DNA of 64,000 nt from CBFHOS01 sp965657645. Lineage in GTDB: Bacteria; Pseudomonadota; Alphaproteobacteria; Puniceispirillales; Puniceispirillaceae. The translations under genes were made by a program, and so were the position numbers. Positions 25,247 through 34,608 of this stretch are shown one piece after another. The stretch spans positions 186,001-250,000 of the forward strand of contig CBFHOS010000001.1 of the NCBI GenBank assembly GCA_965657645.1, in the 5' to 3' direction. Every line of letters begins with the position of its first letter. The stretch's first letter is position 1. The notes below the pieces were generated by a model that saw nothing but the letters and a program-made list of their open reading frames with translations, was not told where the DNA came from and searched no databases.

Positions 25247-27490
25247 ATGAATGTTGCTACATCAAATGGTGATCAGACGATGACGGATAGCGCCGTAAAT
25301 GCGCTTCGTGTGGCGGTGGCTGTGCCGGTTGCTGATGCCTATGATTATGCGCCGCCGCGCTCACATGCGGAATTGCCACGTGGAACGGTGGTCCAGGTGC
25401 CATTTGGCAACCGGCTGGTGCATGGCATTGTATTGGGGCCGGGGGGCGGCGATATTGATCCAGCGCGGCTAAAGCCGATTGCGGCAGTGGCGCCAATTAT
25501 CGGTTTGGATCCGGTCTTTGTTGATTTTATTGAACATACGGCACGTTGGAATTTCGCCAGATTAGGCGGCGTTGTGAAAATGGTCCTGAGCCAGCCCAAG
25601 GCCCTCACCCCGCCGCCAATGCAAAATCTCTATAGCTTGCCCAAAATAATGCCGGACGGGGTTAAATTAACCACCGCCCGACAGCGCGTTTTGTCCTTAT
25701 TGGAGGGCGGTGTTGGCCGGATTGGTATTGAACTGGCGCGCGATGCGGGGGTTAGTGCGGCAGTGATCACCGGTATGCAACGGCAAAATCTATTGCATGT
25801 AGATCAGGTGTCAGCAGATCAACCGCCGCCGCCGCCACATCTTGATATTGCCGGTCCAAAACTCACCGATGACCAGATTGCTGGCGCAGAGCAATTCTCG
25901 GCGGCGATTGGCAAGGGCTATAAAGCGTTTTTGCTCGATGGTGTAACCGGTTCAGGCAAGACCGAGGTTTATTTCGAGGCTGTTATCGCCGCGATCAAAG
26001 CTGGCCAGCAAGTGCTGATTCTCTTGCCTGAGATTGCTCTATCCGCGGCGTGGCGCCAGCGTTTTGCCGCCCGCTTTGGAAATGTACCGGTTGAATGGCA
26101 TTCCGACATTGGCGAAGGCCGCAAACGCCAAGCGTGGCGGTTTGCGCTGGATGGCCAAGCCAAGGTCGTTGTTGGTGCGCGCTCTGCTCTGTTTCTGCCC
26201 TTTGATAATCTCGGCCTGATCATTGTCGATGAGGAACATGAACACGCCTTCAAACAAGAAGAACAAGTGATCTATCACGCCCGTGATATGGCGGTATTAC
26301 GGGCGCGGTGCGAGGCCTGTCCGATTATCTTGGCGACGGCAACACCATCGCTGGAAAGCTGGGCCAATGCGGGCAAGGTTAGTGATGGCACAAAGGCAAG
26401 TGGGCCGCCGCGCTATCATCATGTGGTGCTGGCCAATCGGGTACAGGGGGCAACCATGCCCACGATCGAAGCCATTGATATGCGCAAAACCCCGCCGGAG
26501 CGTGGCCGGTGGTTGTCGCCGCCATTGGTAAAGGCAATCGAGGATAGATTGGAAAAGGGCGAGCAAAGCCTGTTATTCCTAAACCGCCGCGGCTATGCCC
26601 CGCTGACACTCTGCGGTGGGTGTGGGCATAAGGTGACCTGCCCTAATTGTGACAGTTGGATGGTGGCACACCGGTTGGCGGGGCGGTTGAAATGCCACCA
26701 TTGCGGCCATGAAACGCGTCCGACAAACAAATGTAACGCCTGTGGTCAGGAAGATGTCATGCAGGCTTGTGGGCCGGGGGTGGAACGCCTGGGTGAAGAG
26801 GTGTTACAGCGATTCCCCGATGCCCGCTTTGCGGTAATGTCCAGCGATACGGTGGGGTCGCCAAAAATCGCTGAGGCCTTTATCCAATCAGTCGTTGATG
26901 GCGAGGTTGATATCATCATCGGTACCCAGATGGCGGCAAAGGGCCACCATTTCCCCAAACTAACGCTGGTTGGGGTGGTTGATGCTGATCTTGGTCTTGC
27001 CGGTGGTGATTTGCGGGCTGGCGAGCGCACCTTTCAAATGTTGTCACAGGTTAGTGGTCGGGCGGGGCGCGAATCGATTGCCGGGTTGGCCATGCTCCAG
27101 ACTTTAGAGGCTGAAAACCCGGTGTTGCAGACCATTATTTCAGGTGATCGGGACCGGTTTTTAATGCATGAGGCCGCCGCGCGGAACGCCGCTGGGATGC
27201 CGCCCTTTGGCCAATTGGCGGCGCTTATCCTCTCATCACCGGACGAACAACGCCTATTTGCCGCGCTAAAAATGCTGGCGGCGTCACGCCCCTATTATGA
27301 GAATGTTGATATTTTTGGCCCTGCCGCGGCGCCGCTGGCCTTTTTGCGTGGCCGGTATCGTGGGCGTTTTCTGGTTAGAACCCACAAATCAGTAAACATA
27401 CAAGCCGTTCTGGCGGCATGGCTCGGGCCGGGTAAATTACCGGCAGGGGTAAAGCTGCAGGTCGATATCGACCCCTATAATTTTCTCTAG
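25247..27490 (+). CDS. priA: Primosomal protein N' (replication restart helicase PriA)
   Basis: 3'-5' helicase that reloads the replisome at stalled forks. N-terminal DNA-binding domain (VQVPFGNRLVHGIVLG), Walker A GVTGSGKTEVYFEA, DEEH box IIVDEEHEHAFKQEE, and eight zinc-binding Cys in the CGGCGHKVTCPNCD ... CHHCGHETRPTNKCNACG region. Helicase motif VSGRAGRE is present. ATG 25247, six bases after GAAG, is chosen (747 residues); the frame runs up to 25139 and another ATG is at 25280. Confidence 0.95.
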   Translation: MNVATSNGDQTMTDSAVNALRVAVAVPVADAYDYAPPRSHAELPRGTVVQVPFGNRLVHGIVLGPGGGDIDPARLKPIAAVAPIIGLDPVFVDFIEHTARWNFARLGGVVKMVLSQPKALTPPPMQNLYSLPKIMPDGVKLTTARQRVLSLLEGGVGRIGIELARDAGVSAAVITGMQRQNLLHVDQVSADQPPPPPHLDIAGPKLTDDQIAGAEQFSAAIGKGYKAFLLDGVTGSGKTEVYFEAVIAAIKAGQQVLILLPEIALSAAWRQRFAARFGNVPVEWHSDIGEGRKRQAWRFALDGQAKVVVGARSALFLPFDNLGLIIVDEEHEHAFKQEEQVIYHARDMAVLRARCEACPIILATATPSLESWANAGKVSDGTKASGPPRYHHVVLANRVQGATMPTIEAIDMRKTPPERGRWLSPPLVKAIEDRLEKGEQSLLFLNRRGYAPLTLCGGCGHKVTCPNCDSWMVAHRLAGRLKCHHCGHETRPTNKCNACGQEDVMQACGPGVERLGEEVLQRFPDARFAVMSSDTVGSPKIAEAFIQSVVDGEVDIIIGTQMAAKGHHFPKLTLVGVVDADLGLAGGDLRAGERTFQMLSQVSGRAGRESIAGLAMLQTLEAENPVLQTIISGDRDRFLMHEAAARNAAGMPPFGQLAALILSSPDEQRLFAALKMLAASRPYYENVDIFGPAAAPLAFLRGRYRGRFLVRTHKSVNIQAVLAAWLGPGKLPAGVKLQVDIDPYNFL

Positions 27491-27686
27491 CGGCCTAGCG
27501 GCATGGTGAGGCAGATAACGGGGCAGAATTTTTTACCCTAATGCGGCATTTTTCACTGCTTGGATGCTTGCCTTTCCCGCATGGCTATGATACCTCCACA
27601 TCGTTATAAATACAGGCCGTGCGCTAGGTGGCGGGCGGCAAACAGGCCACCTGTTAAACCATATCTTTTAGGATGAGGGTAATTCG

Positions 27687-28241
27687 TTGAGTTCAGGCGC
27701 TAAAGGTCTTGCTGGCCGTTATGCGGGCGCATTATATGCGCTAGCAAGCGACGCTGGCAAAATTGACGCAGTGGTAGCGGACCTAGTTGGGTTCGCTAAA
27801 CTGGTTTCAGAAAATGAAGAATTGAAGATGGTGGTGGATTCGCCAGCTATCTCATGGACGGAACAGACCAAGGTATTGACCGAGGTTCTGGAAAAAGGCG
27901 GCGCTGAGCCGCTTACCGTCAAATTCATTGGCACGGTAGCGGCCAATGGTCGGTTGCATGCGCTTCGGCGGGTGATTGATGCGTTCCTAGAGGAACATGC
28001 GCATCGTCGCGGCGAAGTGTCAGCCGAAGTGGTTTCAGCGGTAGCTCTCGATGCAAAGCGTCGTGCTAGCGTGGAAAAAGTTGTCGCCTCTCTGGCTGGC
28101 AGCGATAAATTATCTCTTTCGATGCGGGTAGATCCATCTCTAATTGGTGGGCTGGTCGTTCGTATCGGGTCTCGAATGATTGATACGTCAATCAAAACCA
28201 AACTTAACCGGCTGGAGACAGCCATGAAGGGTGTTGCGTGA
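27687..28241 (+). CDS. atpH: ATP synthase F1 delta subunit
   Basis: Stator subunit joining F1 to the peripheral stalk. 184 residues with the OSCP/delta pattern: GLAGRYAGALYALA near the start and PSLIGGLVVRIGSRMIDTSIKTKLNRL near the end. The only fitting start is TTG 27687, seven bases after GAGGG. It is the first gene of atpHAGDC, behind a 196-base gap after priA. Its stop overlaps the atpA ATG (TGATG). Confidence 0.95.
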   Translation: MSSGAKGLAGRYAGALYALASDAGKIDAVVADLVGFAKLVSENEELKMVVDSPAISWTEQTKVLTEVLEKGGAEPLTVKFIGTVAANGRLHALRRVIDAFLEEHAHRRGEVSAEVVSAVALDAKRRASVEKVVASLAGSDKLSLSMRVDPSLIGGLVVRIGSRMIDTSIKTKLNRLETAMKGVA

Positions 28242-29776
28242 TGGATATTCGTGCGGCTGAAATTTCAGCGATCCTCAAGGAACAAATTGCCAATTTTGGA
28301 AGCGAAGCTGAAATTGCCGAAGTCGGGCGTGTCCTGTCTGTTGGTGATGGTATTGCTCGTGCCTACGGTCTTGACGAAGTTCAGGCCGGTGAGATGGTTG
28401 AATTCGAAAGTGGTATTAAGGGTATGGCCCTTAACCTTGAATCGGACAATGTCGGTATTGTTATCTTTGGCGATGACCGCTCAATCAAAGAAGGCGACGT
28501 TGTGCGCCGGACTGGTTCGATTGTGGATACGCCAATCGGCAAAGGCTTGCTAGGCCGCGTTGTTGACGCGCTTGGTAATCCAATTGACGGCAAGGGCCCG
28601 CTTAAAGACGTCACCCGCAGCCGGGTTGAGGTAAAAGCGCCGGGTATTATGCCGCGCCAATCTGTGCATGAGCCAATGCAAACTGGTCTAAAGGCTATCG
28701 ATAGCTTGATCCCAGTTGGTCGTGGCCAGCGTGAATTGATCATTGGTGACCGCCAGACCGGTAAGACCGCGATTGCGATTGACACCTTCATCAACCAGAA
28801 GCCTGTTAACGAAGCGGCTGGTAACGATGACAAAAAGAAATTGTTCTGTATCTATGTAGCGGTTGGCCAGAAGCGGTCGACAGTTGCCCAGATTGTTCGC
28901 TCACTCGAAGAGCAAGGCGCGCTTGAATATTCAATCGTGATTGCCGCAACAGCGTCTGATCCTGCACCGATGCAGTTCCTTGCTCCTTACACTGCCAGTG
29001 CAATGGGCGAATATTTCCGCGATAACGGCATGCATGCGCTTGTTGTGTTTGACGATTTGTCAAAGCAAGCGGTTGCCTATCGCCAGATGTCACTATTGCT
29101 TCGCCGTCCTCCAGGACGTGAAGCTTATCCTGGTGACGTTTTCTATCTGCACTCACGTCTCCTAGAGCGTGCGGCGAAAATGAACGAAGCCAATGGCTCA
29201 GGTTCTTTGACTGCTCTGCCAGTGATTGAAACGCAGGCTGGTGACGTGTCTGCCTACATCCCGACTAACGTGATTTCTATCACCGATGGTCAGATCTTCT
29301 TGGAAACAGAATTGTTCTACAAGGGCATTCGTCCAGCGGTTAACGTTGGTCTGTCAGTGTCTCGTGTGGGATCTGCGGCCCAGATCAAGGCGATGAAGCA
29401 GGTTGCTGGTTCAGTTAAGCTTGAGCTTGCGCAGTATCGTGAGATGGCCGCCTTTGCCCAGTTCGCCTCAGATATGGATGCGTCAACACGGGCATTGCTG
29501 GCGCGCGGTGCACGCCTTACAGAACTGCTAAAGCAGCCGCAATACAGCCCGATGAAGGTTGAAGAGCAGGTTGTGGTGATTTTCGCTGGTGTTAAGGGTT
29601 ACCTTGATGCAATCGAAGTTAGCGACATTGGCCGTTTTGAGGCTGGTCTTCTGGATCACATGCGTTCATCTGCACAGGACGTTCTGGAAACCATTCGCAG
29701 TGAGCAGAAGCTTTCAGACGATACTGAAGCCAAGCTAGCCGCGGCAATCGAAGCATTTGGCAAGAGTTTTGCCTAA
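28241..29776 (+). CDS. atpA: ATP synthase F1 alpha subunit
   Basis: Non-catalytic nucleotide-binding subunit of the F1 hexamer. P-loop GDRQTGKTAIAIDT at about residue 169; the Arg-finger segment VGLSVSRVGSAAQIKAM; N-terminus MDIRAAEISAILKEQI is typical for alphaproteobacteria. It has 511 residues from ATG 28241, which shares its A with the atpH stop; a GTG one codon earlier is also possible. Confidence 0.98.
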   Translation: MDIRAAEISAILKEQIANFGSEAEIAEVGRVLSVGDGIARAYGLDEVQAGEMVEFESGIKGMALNLESDNVGIVIFGDDRSIKEGDVVRRTGSIVDTPIGKGLLGRVVDALGNPIDGKGPLKDVTRSRVEVKAPGIMPRQSVHEPMQTGLKAIDSLIPVGRGQRELIIGDRQTGKTAIAIDTFINQKPVNEAAGNDDKKKLFCIYVAVGQKRSTVAQIVRSLEEQGALEYSIVIAATASDPAPMQFLAPYTASAMGEYFRDNGMHALVVFDDLSKQAVAYRQMSLLLRRPPGREAYPGDVFYLHSRLLERAAKMNEANGSGSLTALPVIETQAGDVSAYIPTNVISITDGQIFLETELFYKGIRPAVNVGLSVSRVGSAAQIKAMKQVAGSVKLELAQYREMAAFAQFASDMDASTRALLARGARLTELLKQPQYSPMKVEEQVVVIFAGVKGYLDAIEVSDIGRFEAGLLDHMRSSAQDVLETIRSEQKLSDDTEAKLAAAIEAFGKSFA

Positions 29777-29787
29777 CATTTGGTGAG

Positions 29788-29805
29788 CTGGCGGGAAACC
29801 GCCAG
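29788..29805 (+). other. Hairpin with GAAA tetraloop between atpA and atpG
   Basis: A perfect 7-bp stem (CTGGCGG / CCGCCAG) closed by a GAAA loop lies 12 bases after the atpA stop and is followed by only three T. It is too weak in T to be a full terminator. It may stabilise or process the atp mRNA, or tune the alpha:gamma ratio. Confidence 0.6.
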
Positions 29806-29833
29806 TTTAACGACCAAATAACGGAGTTGGTTT

Positions 29834-30712
29834 ATGGCATCTTTGCAAGATCTGAAACTGCGGATTAACAGCGTTAAATCCACACAAAAGATTACGTCTG
29901 CCATGAAGATGGTGGCGGCAGCTAAGCTTCGCCGCGCACAGGAATCGGCCGAAAAGGGCCGCCCTTATGCCGAGCGCATGCAACAGGTAGTGGCGAGCCT
30001 TGCTGGCAAAGCCAACCCAGCGTCTGCGCCCGCACTGCTCGTTGGTAATGGCAAGCAGGACCGTCATCTTTTGGTGGTTATCTCTGCTGACCGTGGCCTT
30101 TGTGGTGGCTTCAACGGATCAATTACGCGTCAAACACGGACCGAAGTGGCGCGGCTACAAGGTGAAGGCAAGACTGTCAAACTATTGATGGTTGGCCGTA
30201 AATCTGCCGATGCGCTGCGCCGTGAATTTTCTGATCTGTTTATCGATAATCTCGAGGGCATTCAGGGAACAAGCGTATCTTTTGGTGATGCGGATTCAAT
30301 CGGCCAGACAATTCGCGACGGTTTTGCCGCTGGCGAATTTGATGTGTGCTCAGTGATCTTTAACCGGTTCAAGTCGGTTATCTCACAAGAAGTCACAATC
30401 TCTAGCCTAATCCCAGCCGATGTTAGCGGTAATGAAACCGCAGATGACGCAAATAGCGTTTCATATGATTACGAGCCGGAAGAAGAAGAATTGCTGGCCA
30501 GCGTACTGCCCCGCAATATTTCAACCCAGCTTTACAGTGCATTGCTAGAATCTTCGGCCTCTGAATTGGCCGCCCGGATGACGGCAATGGATAATGCAAC
30601 ACGCAATGCGGGTGATCTAATCGATCGTCTAACATTGGTTTATAACCGGACGCGCCAGGCAACTATCACCAAAGAGTTGATCGAGATCATCTCTGGTGCC
30701 GAAGCCGTCTAA
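29834..30712 (+). CDS. atpG: ATP synthase F1 gamma subunit
   Basis: Central rotor shaft of F1. N-terminal helix MASLQDLKLRINSVKSTQKITSAMKMVAAAKLRRAQ is classical; SADRGLCGGFN is the conserved central motif; the C-terminal helix carries SELAARMTAMDNATRNAGDLI and ITKELIEIISGAEAV. It has 292 residues. AACGGAG precedes the ATG. Confidence 0.97.
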   Translation: MASLQDLKLRINSVKSTQKITSAMKMVAAAKLRRAQESAEKGRPYAERMQQVVASLAGKANPASAPALLVGNGKQDRHLLVVISADRGLCGGFNGSITRQTRTEVARLQGEGKTVKLLMVGRKSADALRREFSDLFIDNLEGIQGTSVSFGDADSIGQTIRDGFAAGEFDVCSVIFNRFKSVISQEVTISSLIPADVSGNETADDANSVSYDYEPEEEELLASVLPRNISTQLYSALLESSASELAARMTAMDNATRNAGDLIDRLTLVYNRTRQATITKELIEIISGAEAV

Positions 30713-30789
30713 CGAAATTTGAATTAACCTAGAATAACCCACAGGGGCAATGAGGCCTTTAACGGGTTTTAGCTTGGAGTAACAGGACC

Positions 30790-32214
30790 ATGGCAAATAA
30801 CGCAGTTGGTAAAATCAGTCAGGTAATCGGCGCTGTCGTTGATGTGCAGTTTGAAGGCGAGATACCGGCAATTCAGAACGCATTGGAAGTTGATAATAAC
30901 GGCCAGCGCCTTGTTCTTGAGGTTGCCCAGCACCTTGGCGAATCATCAGTTCGTACAATCGCGATGGACGCCACCGAGGGTCTGGTTCGCGGCACTGAGG
31001 CAAAAGATACTGGCGCGCCAATCACTGTACCAGTTGGTCCAGAAACACTTGGCCGTATCCTGAACGTTATCGGTGAGCCGGTTGACGAAGGTAAGCCAGT
31101 AAAGGCAAAGAAGCATTACCCAATTCACCGCGCTGCGCCTGAATATGTGGACCAGTCAACTGAGGCCGAGATCCTTGTAACAGGTATTAAGGTTGTTGAT
31201 CTGCTCGCACCTTACGCTAAGGGTGGTAAAATTGGTCTGTTCGGTGGTGCCGGTGTTGGTAAAACCGTTTTGATTATGGAATTGATCAACAACGTGGCCA
31301 AGGCGCACGGTGGTTACTCTGTATTCGCCGGTGTTGGTGAGCGTACACGTGAAGGTAACGATCTGTATCACGAGATGGTTGAATCAGGCGTTATCAAGAC
31401 TGATGGCCCGGGTTCAAAAGCCGCCCTCGTTTATGGTCAGATGAATGAGCCTCCAGGAGCGCGTTCACGTGTTGCTTTGACTGGCCTGACTTTGGCTGAA
31501 TATTTCCGTGATGAAGAAGGCCAGGACGTGCTGTTCTTCGTTGATAACATCTTCCGCTTTACACAGGCCGGTTCTGAGGTTTCAGCCCTGCTTGGTCGTA
31601 TCCCTTCTGCGGTGGGTTACCAGCCAACGCTGGCCACTGATATGGGTGCGTTGCAAGAGCGTATTACCACAACAACCAAGGGTTCAATCACCTCGGTTCA
31701 GGCTATTTACGTTCCTGCCGATGACTTGACTGACCCGGCACCTGCGGCTTCATTTGCGCACTTGGACGCGACAACAGTTCTGTCACGCCAGATCGCTGAG
31801 CTTGGTATTTACCCTGCTGTTGACCCGCTTGACTCATCATCACGTATGCTCGATCCACGCATTGTTGGTGACAAGCATTATGAGATTGCACGTGCTGTTC
31901 AGGAAGTATTGCAGCAGTACAAGTCACTACAGGACATCATCGCCATCTTGGGTATGGATGAATTGTCTGAAGAAGATAAGCTGACTGTGAACCGCGCTCG
32001 TAAGATCCAGCGTTTCCTATCACAGCCGTTCTTCGTGGCTGAGGTGTTCACTGGTTCACCGGGTAAGCTGGTTAGCCTTGAAGACACAATCGCTGGCTTC
32101 TCAGGCATCATCAATGGTGACTATGACTATCTTCCAGAGGCTGCCTTCTACATGGTTGGCACAATCGAAGAAGCAGTCGAAAAAGGTAAGAAACTCGTTC
32201 AAGACGCTGCTTAA
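30790..32214 (+). CDS. atpD: ATP synthase F1 beta subunit
   Basis: Catalytic subunit of ATP synthase. P-loop GGAGVGKTVLIMEL at about residue 150, catalytic GERTREGNDLY, DNIFRFTQAGSEVSALLGR, and the C-terminal GMDELSEEDKL (DELSEED) switch. It has 474 residues. The atpG-atpD gap is 77 bases with no strong hairpin; codon use in this gene is smoother than in its neighbours, as expected for high expression. Confidence 0.98.
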   Translation: MANNAVGKISQVIGAVVDVQFEGEIPAIQNALEVDNNGQRLVLEVAQHLGESSVRTIAMDATEGLVRGTEAKDTGAPITVPVGPETLGRILNVIGEPVDEGKPVKAKKHYPIHRAAPEYVDQSTEAEILVTGIKVVDLLAPYAKGGKIGLFGGAGVGKTVLIMELINNVAKAHGGYSVFAGVGERTREGNDLYHEMVESGVIKTDGPGSKAALVYGQMNEPPGARSRVALTGLTLAEYFRDEEGQDVLFFVDNIFRFTQAGSEVSALLGRIPSAVGYQPTLATDMGALQERITTTTKGSITSVQAIYVPADDLTDPAPAASFAHLDATTVLSRQIAELGIYPAVDPLDSSSRMLDPRIVGDKHYEIARAVQEVLQQYKSLQDIIAILGMDELSEEDKLTVNRARKIQRFLSQPFFVAEVFTGSPGKLVSLEDTIAGFSGIINGDYDYLPEAAFYMVGTIEEAVEKGKKLVQDAA

Positions 32215-32252
32215 TAGCGGCGTCTCTGACGGGCTGAAAAGGAATTGGTCGG

Positions 32253-32606
32253 ATGGCTGAAACTACACAATTAGAGTTGGTAACCCCAGCGAAAATCATG
32301 GTCCAGAAAGCTGCGCAAATGGTTGTGGCTCCTGGCTCTGAGGGTCTGTTCGGCGTATTGCCACGGCATTCGCCATTGCTGGCCGATCTAACACGCGGTG
32401 TGGTTGAGGTGCATGAGAATGGCAAAATCATCAATCGTTATATGATTGATGGTGGCCTTGCTGATGTATCGGGTGAGAGTGTTACCATTCTTGCCGAACG
32501 TGCCGAGGATCTGGACGCGGTTGACGCGGCAGAGGTCAAGACACGCGCCGAAAAGGCAAGTGAGACCGAGGCTGATTTCCTGAATGCGGTTCTAGCGGCG
32601 ATCTAG
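32253..32606 (+). CDS. atpC: ATP synthase F1 epsilon subunit
   Basis: Regulatory rotor subunit of F1. N-terminal beta domain is clear (LELVTPAKIM, VVAPGSEGLFGVLPRHSPLL, YMIDGGLADVSGESVTILAE). At 117 residues it is shorter than the usual 130-140: only part of the C-terminal helical domain that inhibits ATP hydrolysis remains. AAAAGGA precedes the ATG. It converges with rppH; an imperfect 8-bp stem at 32645-32668 lies across the rppH stop. Confidence 0.95.
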   Translation: MAETTQLELVTPAKIMVQKAAQMVVAPGSEGLFGVLPRHSPLLADLTRGVVEVHENGKIINRYMIDGGLADVSGESVTILAERAEDLDAVDAAEVKTRAEKASETEADFLNAVLAAI

Positions 32607-32650
32607 CCACCTAGCCGGTTTAGCCAAAAATTACAGAGCAATGCGCGCCG

Positions 32651-33136
32651 CTAAGCAATTAGTGGCGCGAATGCTTTTAGGACATTTTCATAAACATTGC
32701 GTTTGAACGGTACGGCCAGCTCGATGAGCAGGGATGGCTCTAGCCATTTCCACTCGCAGAATTCTGGGATCTCGGTATTGATATCAATATCGGCATCGCT
32801 ACCGTCAAAGCGAAGTGCCATCCATTTCTGTTTTTGGCCCTTATATTGCCCATGCCACAGCCGGTCGGCCAATGGTAGGGGAATATCGTAATTGAGCCAC
32901 TCGTCATGCTCTTGCAATAGGGTCGCGGCGTCGGAGCCGATTTCTTCCTTCATTTCACGCAGACATGCGGTGATCGGGGTTTCGCCCAAATCAATACCAC
33001 CTTGTGGCATTTGCCATGCCTCGGCGCGGCTATCCAGCCGCCGTCCGGCAAATACCAGATTGTCTTTGTTCAACAGGAAAATGCCAACGCAGGGCCGATA
33101 AGGGCGCTCGTCATACGGGATATAGGGGGCCGTCAT
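32651..33136 (-). CDS. rppH: RNA pyrophosphohydrolase RppH (Nudix)
   Basis: Removes pyrophosphate from 5'-triphosphate RNA, starting mRNA decay. The Nudix box is exact: GGIDLGETPITACLREMKEE followed by IG at about residues 42-63. The start YRPCVGIFLLNKDN and the FAGRRLD segment are RppH-like; 161 residues. Its ATG overlaps the ctpA stop by four bases (ATGA), so the two are probably translationally coupled. Confidence 0.95.
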   Translation of the reverse strand: MTAPYIPYDERPYRPCVGIFLLNKDNLVFAGRRLDSRAEAWQMPQGGIDLGETPITACLREMKEEIGSDAATLLQEHDEWLNYDIPLPLADRLWHGQYKGQKQKWMALRFDGSDADIDINTEIPEFCEWKWLEPSLLIELAVPFKRNVYENVLKAFAPLIA

Positions 33137-34455
33137 GATCCAGACCGCATCGCACCAAATACGGCCACGCCTCTAATCAGGTCAAGCGCCCGGGCAAGTT
33201 GGAAATCAATTTTAGACAGATCAGGCTTTTCAGCCGGAGCCGCGTCTTCGCCTTCACCAGCTTCCTCACTATCGGCGCTGGAATCCAATGCCCCGCGCAG
33301 GTCTTCCTCGCGGGTTATGCCGCCCTCTAGGGTTTCAATGCGGGCCAGTGCAACCTCGATATCAGGGGCAACGCCCTTGGCCTGAATAGAGACACCTGAC
33401 GGGGTGTAATAACGCGCGGTGGTTAACCGGATCGCGGCACTGTTGGACACGGGCACAACGGACTGGACCGAACCTTTGCCGAATGAACGTGTGCCCAATA
33501 GGATCGCACGCTTGTGGTCTTTTAGGGCGCCCGCAACGATTTCAGATGCAGAGGCGGAGCCCGAATTGATCAACACAACCATCGGCAGACCGCGGGCAAT
33601 ATCGCCCGGCTTGGCATAGACATGGCTGCCTTTGCTGGCGCTACGACCGCGCGTTGAAACGATCTCGCCTTCTTCTAGAAAGGCATCAGATACCGAAATA
33701 GCCTCGGTGAGCAAACCACCCGGATTGTTCCGCAAATCAAGCACGATACCCTTTAGCGCATCGCCTTCGGTTTTGAAGAAATCGTCAACCGCCGCCATCA
33801 GGCCGGGGGTGGTCTGTTCAGAAAATGTGGTGAGGCGCACATAGCCAATGCCGTCATAAATTTCTGAACGGACTGATTTAATCTTAATGAAGTCACGGAT
33901 GACGGTAACGTCGAATGGCTCTTCCTGACCGCGCTGAATTTTCACTGTTACTTCAGAGCCAACCTTGCCGCGCAGACGCTCAACAGCGTCCGACAGCGCC
34001 ATGCCAATGATCGATTCATCATCCACCGCGATGATATAATCCTCTGGCTGGAGACCGGCTTTGGCGGCGGGTGTGTCATCAATTGGCGAGACTACTTTTA
34101 CCATGCCCTTATCAACGGTGATTTCGATACCGAGCCCACCAAAGCGGCCCTTGGTTTGCATCTGCATGGTGTTGAAATTATCAGTGTCCAAATAGGATGA
34201 ATGCGGATCAAGTGATTGCAACATGCCGGTAATGGCGGCCTCGATGAGTTCCTTATCGTCAACCTCATCGACATAACTCTCACGAACGCGCTGGAATACG
34301 TCGCCGAACAAACCGAGCTGGCGGTAGGTTTCCTCTTGGGAACCGCTCTGTGCAGTGGTGAGAGACGGTAATGCCATGCCACCCAAAAAGACCAAGGTGC
34401 ATAGTCCAAGGATTTGGATGATATGTCTCGGCTTTGACTTGTTGTTCGATTGCAT
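33133..34455 (-). CDS. ctpA: Carboxy-terminal processing protease CtpA (S41 family)
   Basis: Periplasmic serine protease that degrades or trims envelope proteins. From ATG 34455 it has 440 residues: a signal segment (about 9-33, IIQILGLCTLVFLGGMALP), a PDZ domain (about 85-170, GLGIEITVDKGMVKVVSP), and the S41 core with NNPGGLLTEA, catalytic Ser in NSGSASASEIVAGAL and Lys in RSFGKGSVQS. A TTG at 34482 is in frame but less likely. A 23-bp tandem duplication lies just upstream. The EnvC-like gene often found between gpmI and ctpA is absent. Confidence 0.95.
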   Translation of the reverse strand: MQSNNKSKPRHIIQILGLCTLVFLGGMALPSLTTAQSGSQEETYRQLGLFGDVFQRVRESYVDEVDDKELIEAAITGMLQSLDPHSSYLDTDNFNTMQMQTKGRFGGLGIEITVDKGMVKVVSPIDDTPAAKAGLQPEDYIIAVDDESIIGMALSDAVERLRGKVGSEVTVKIQRGQEEPFDVTVIRDFIKIKSVRSEIYDGIGYVRLTTFSEQTTPGLMAAVDDFFKTEGDALKGIVLDLRNNPGGLLTEAISVSDAFLEEGEIVSTRGRSASKGSHVYAKPGDIARGLPMVVLINSGSASASEIVAGALKDHKRAILLGTRSFGKGSVQSVVPVSNSAAIRLTTARYYTPSGVSIQAKGVAPDIEVALARIETLEGGITREEDLRGALDSSADSEEAGEGEDAAPAEKPDLSKIDFQLARALDLIRGVAVFGAMRSGS

Positions 34456-34466
34456 AAACTTAATCT

Positions 34467-34512
34467 CCAAACGCACGTGCAACAGTATCCCAAACGCATG
34501 TGCAACAATATC
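34467..34512 (-). repeat. 23-bp tandem direct repeat in the ctpA leader
   Basis: Two adjacent 23-bp copies (34467-34489 and 34490-34512) differ at two bases, both transitions. Read on the minus strand each contains TGTTGCACRTGCGTTTGG. They begin 12 bases upstream of the ctpA ATG. They may be duplicated operator sites or a slippage scar. Confidence 0.85.
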
Positions 34513-34608
34513 TATGTGCTATGTTATTTAATAACTTAATTCACTATTCATATATCGTGCCAGCCGCGATAAATTGGCGCAAGCACACTGTTTGTAACCA
34601 CCAGCTTA

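Noticed and set aside
27491..27686. Promoter of the atp operon
   Set aside because: TATGAT- and TATAAA-like elements are present but no -35 box has acceptable spacing; no single promoter could be chosen.
32645..32668. Terminator between atpC and rppH
   Set aside because: The stem needs a G-T pair, overlaps the rppH stop and lacks T runs on both sides.
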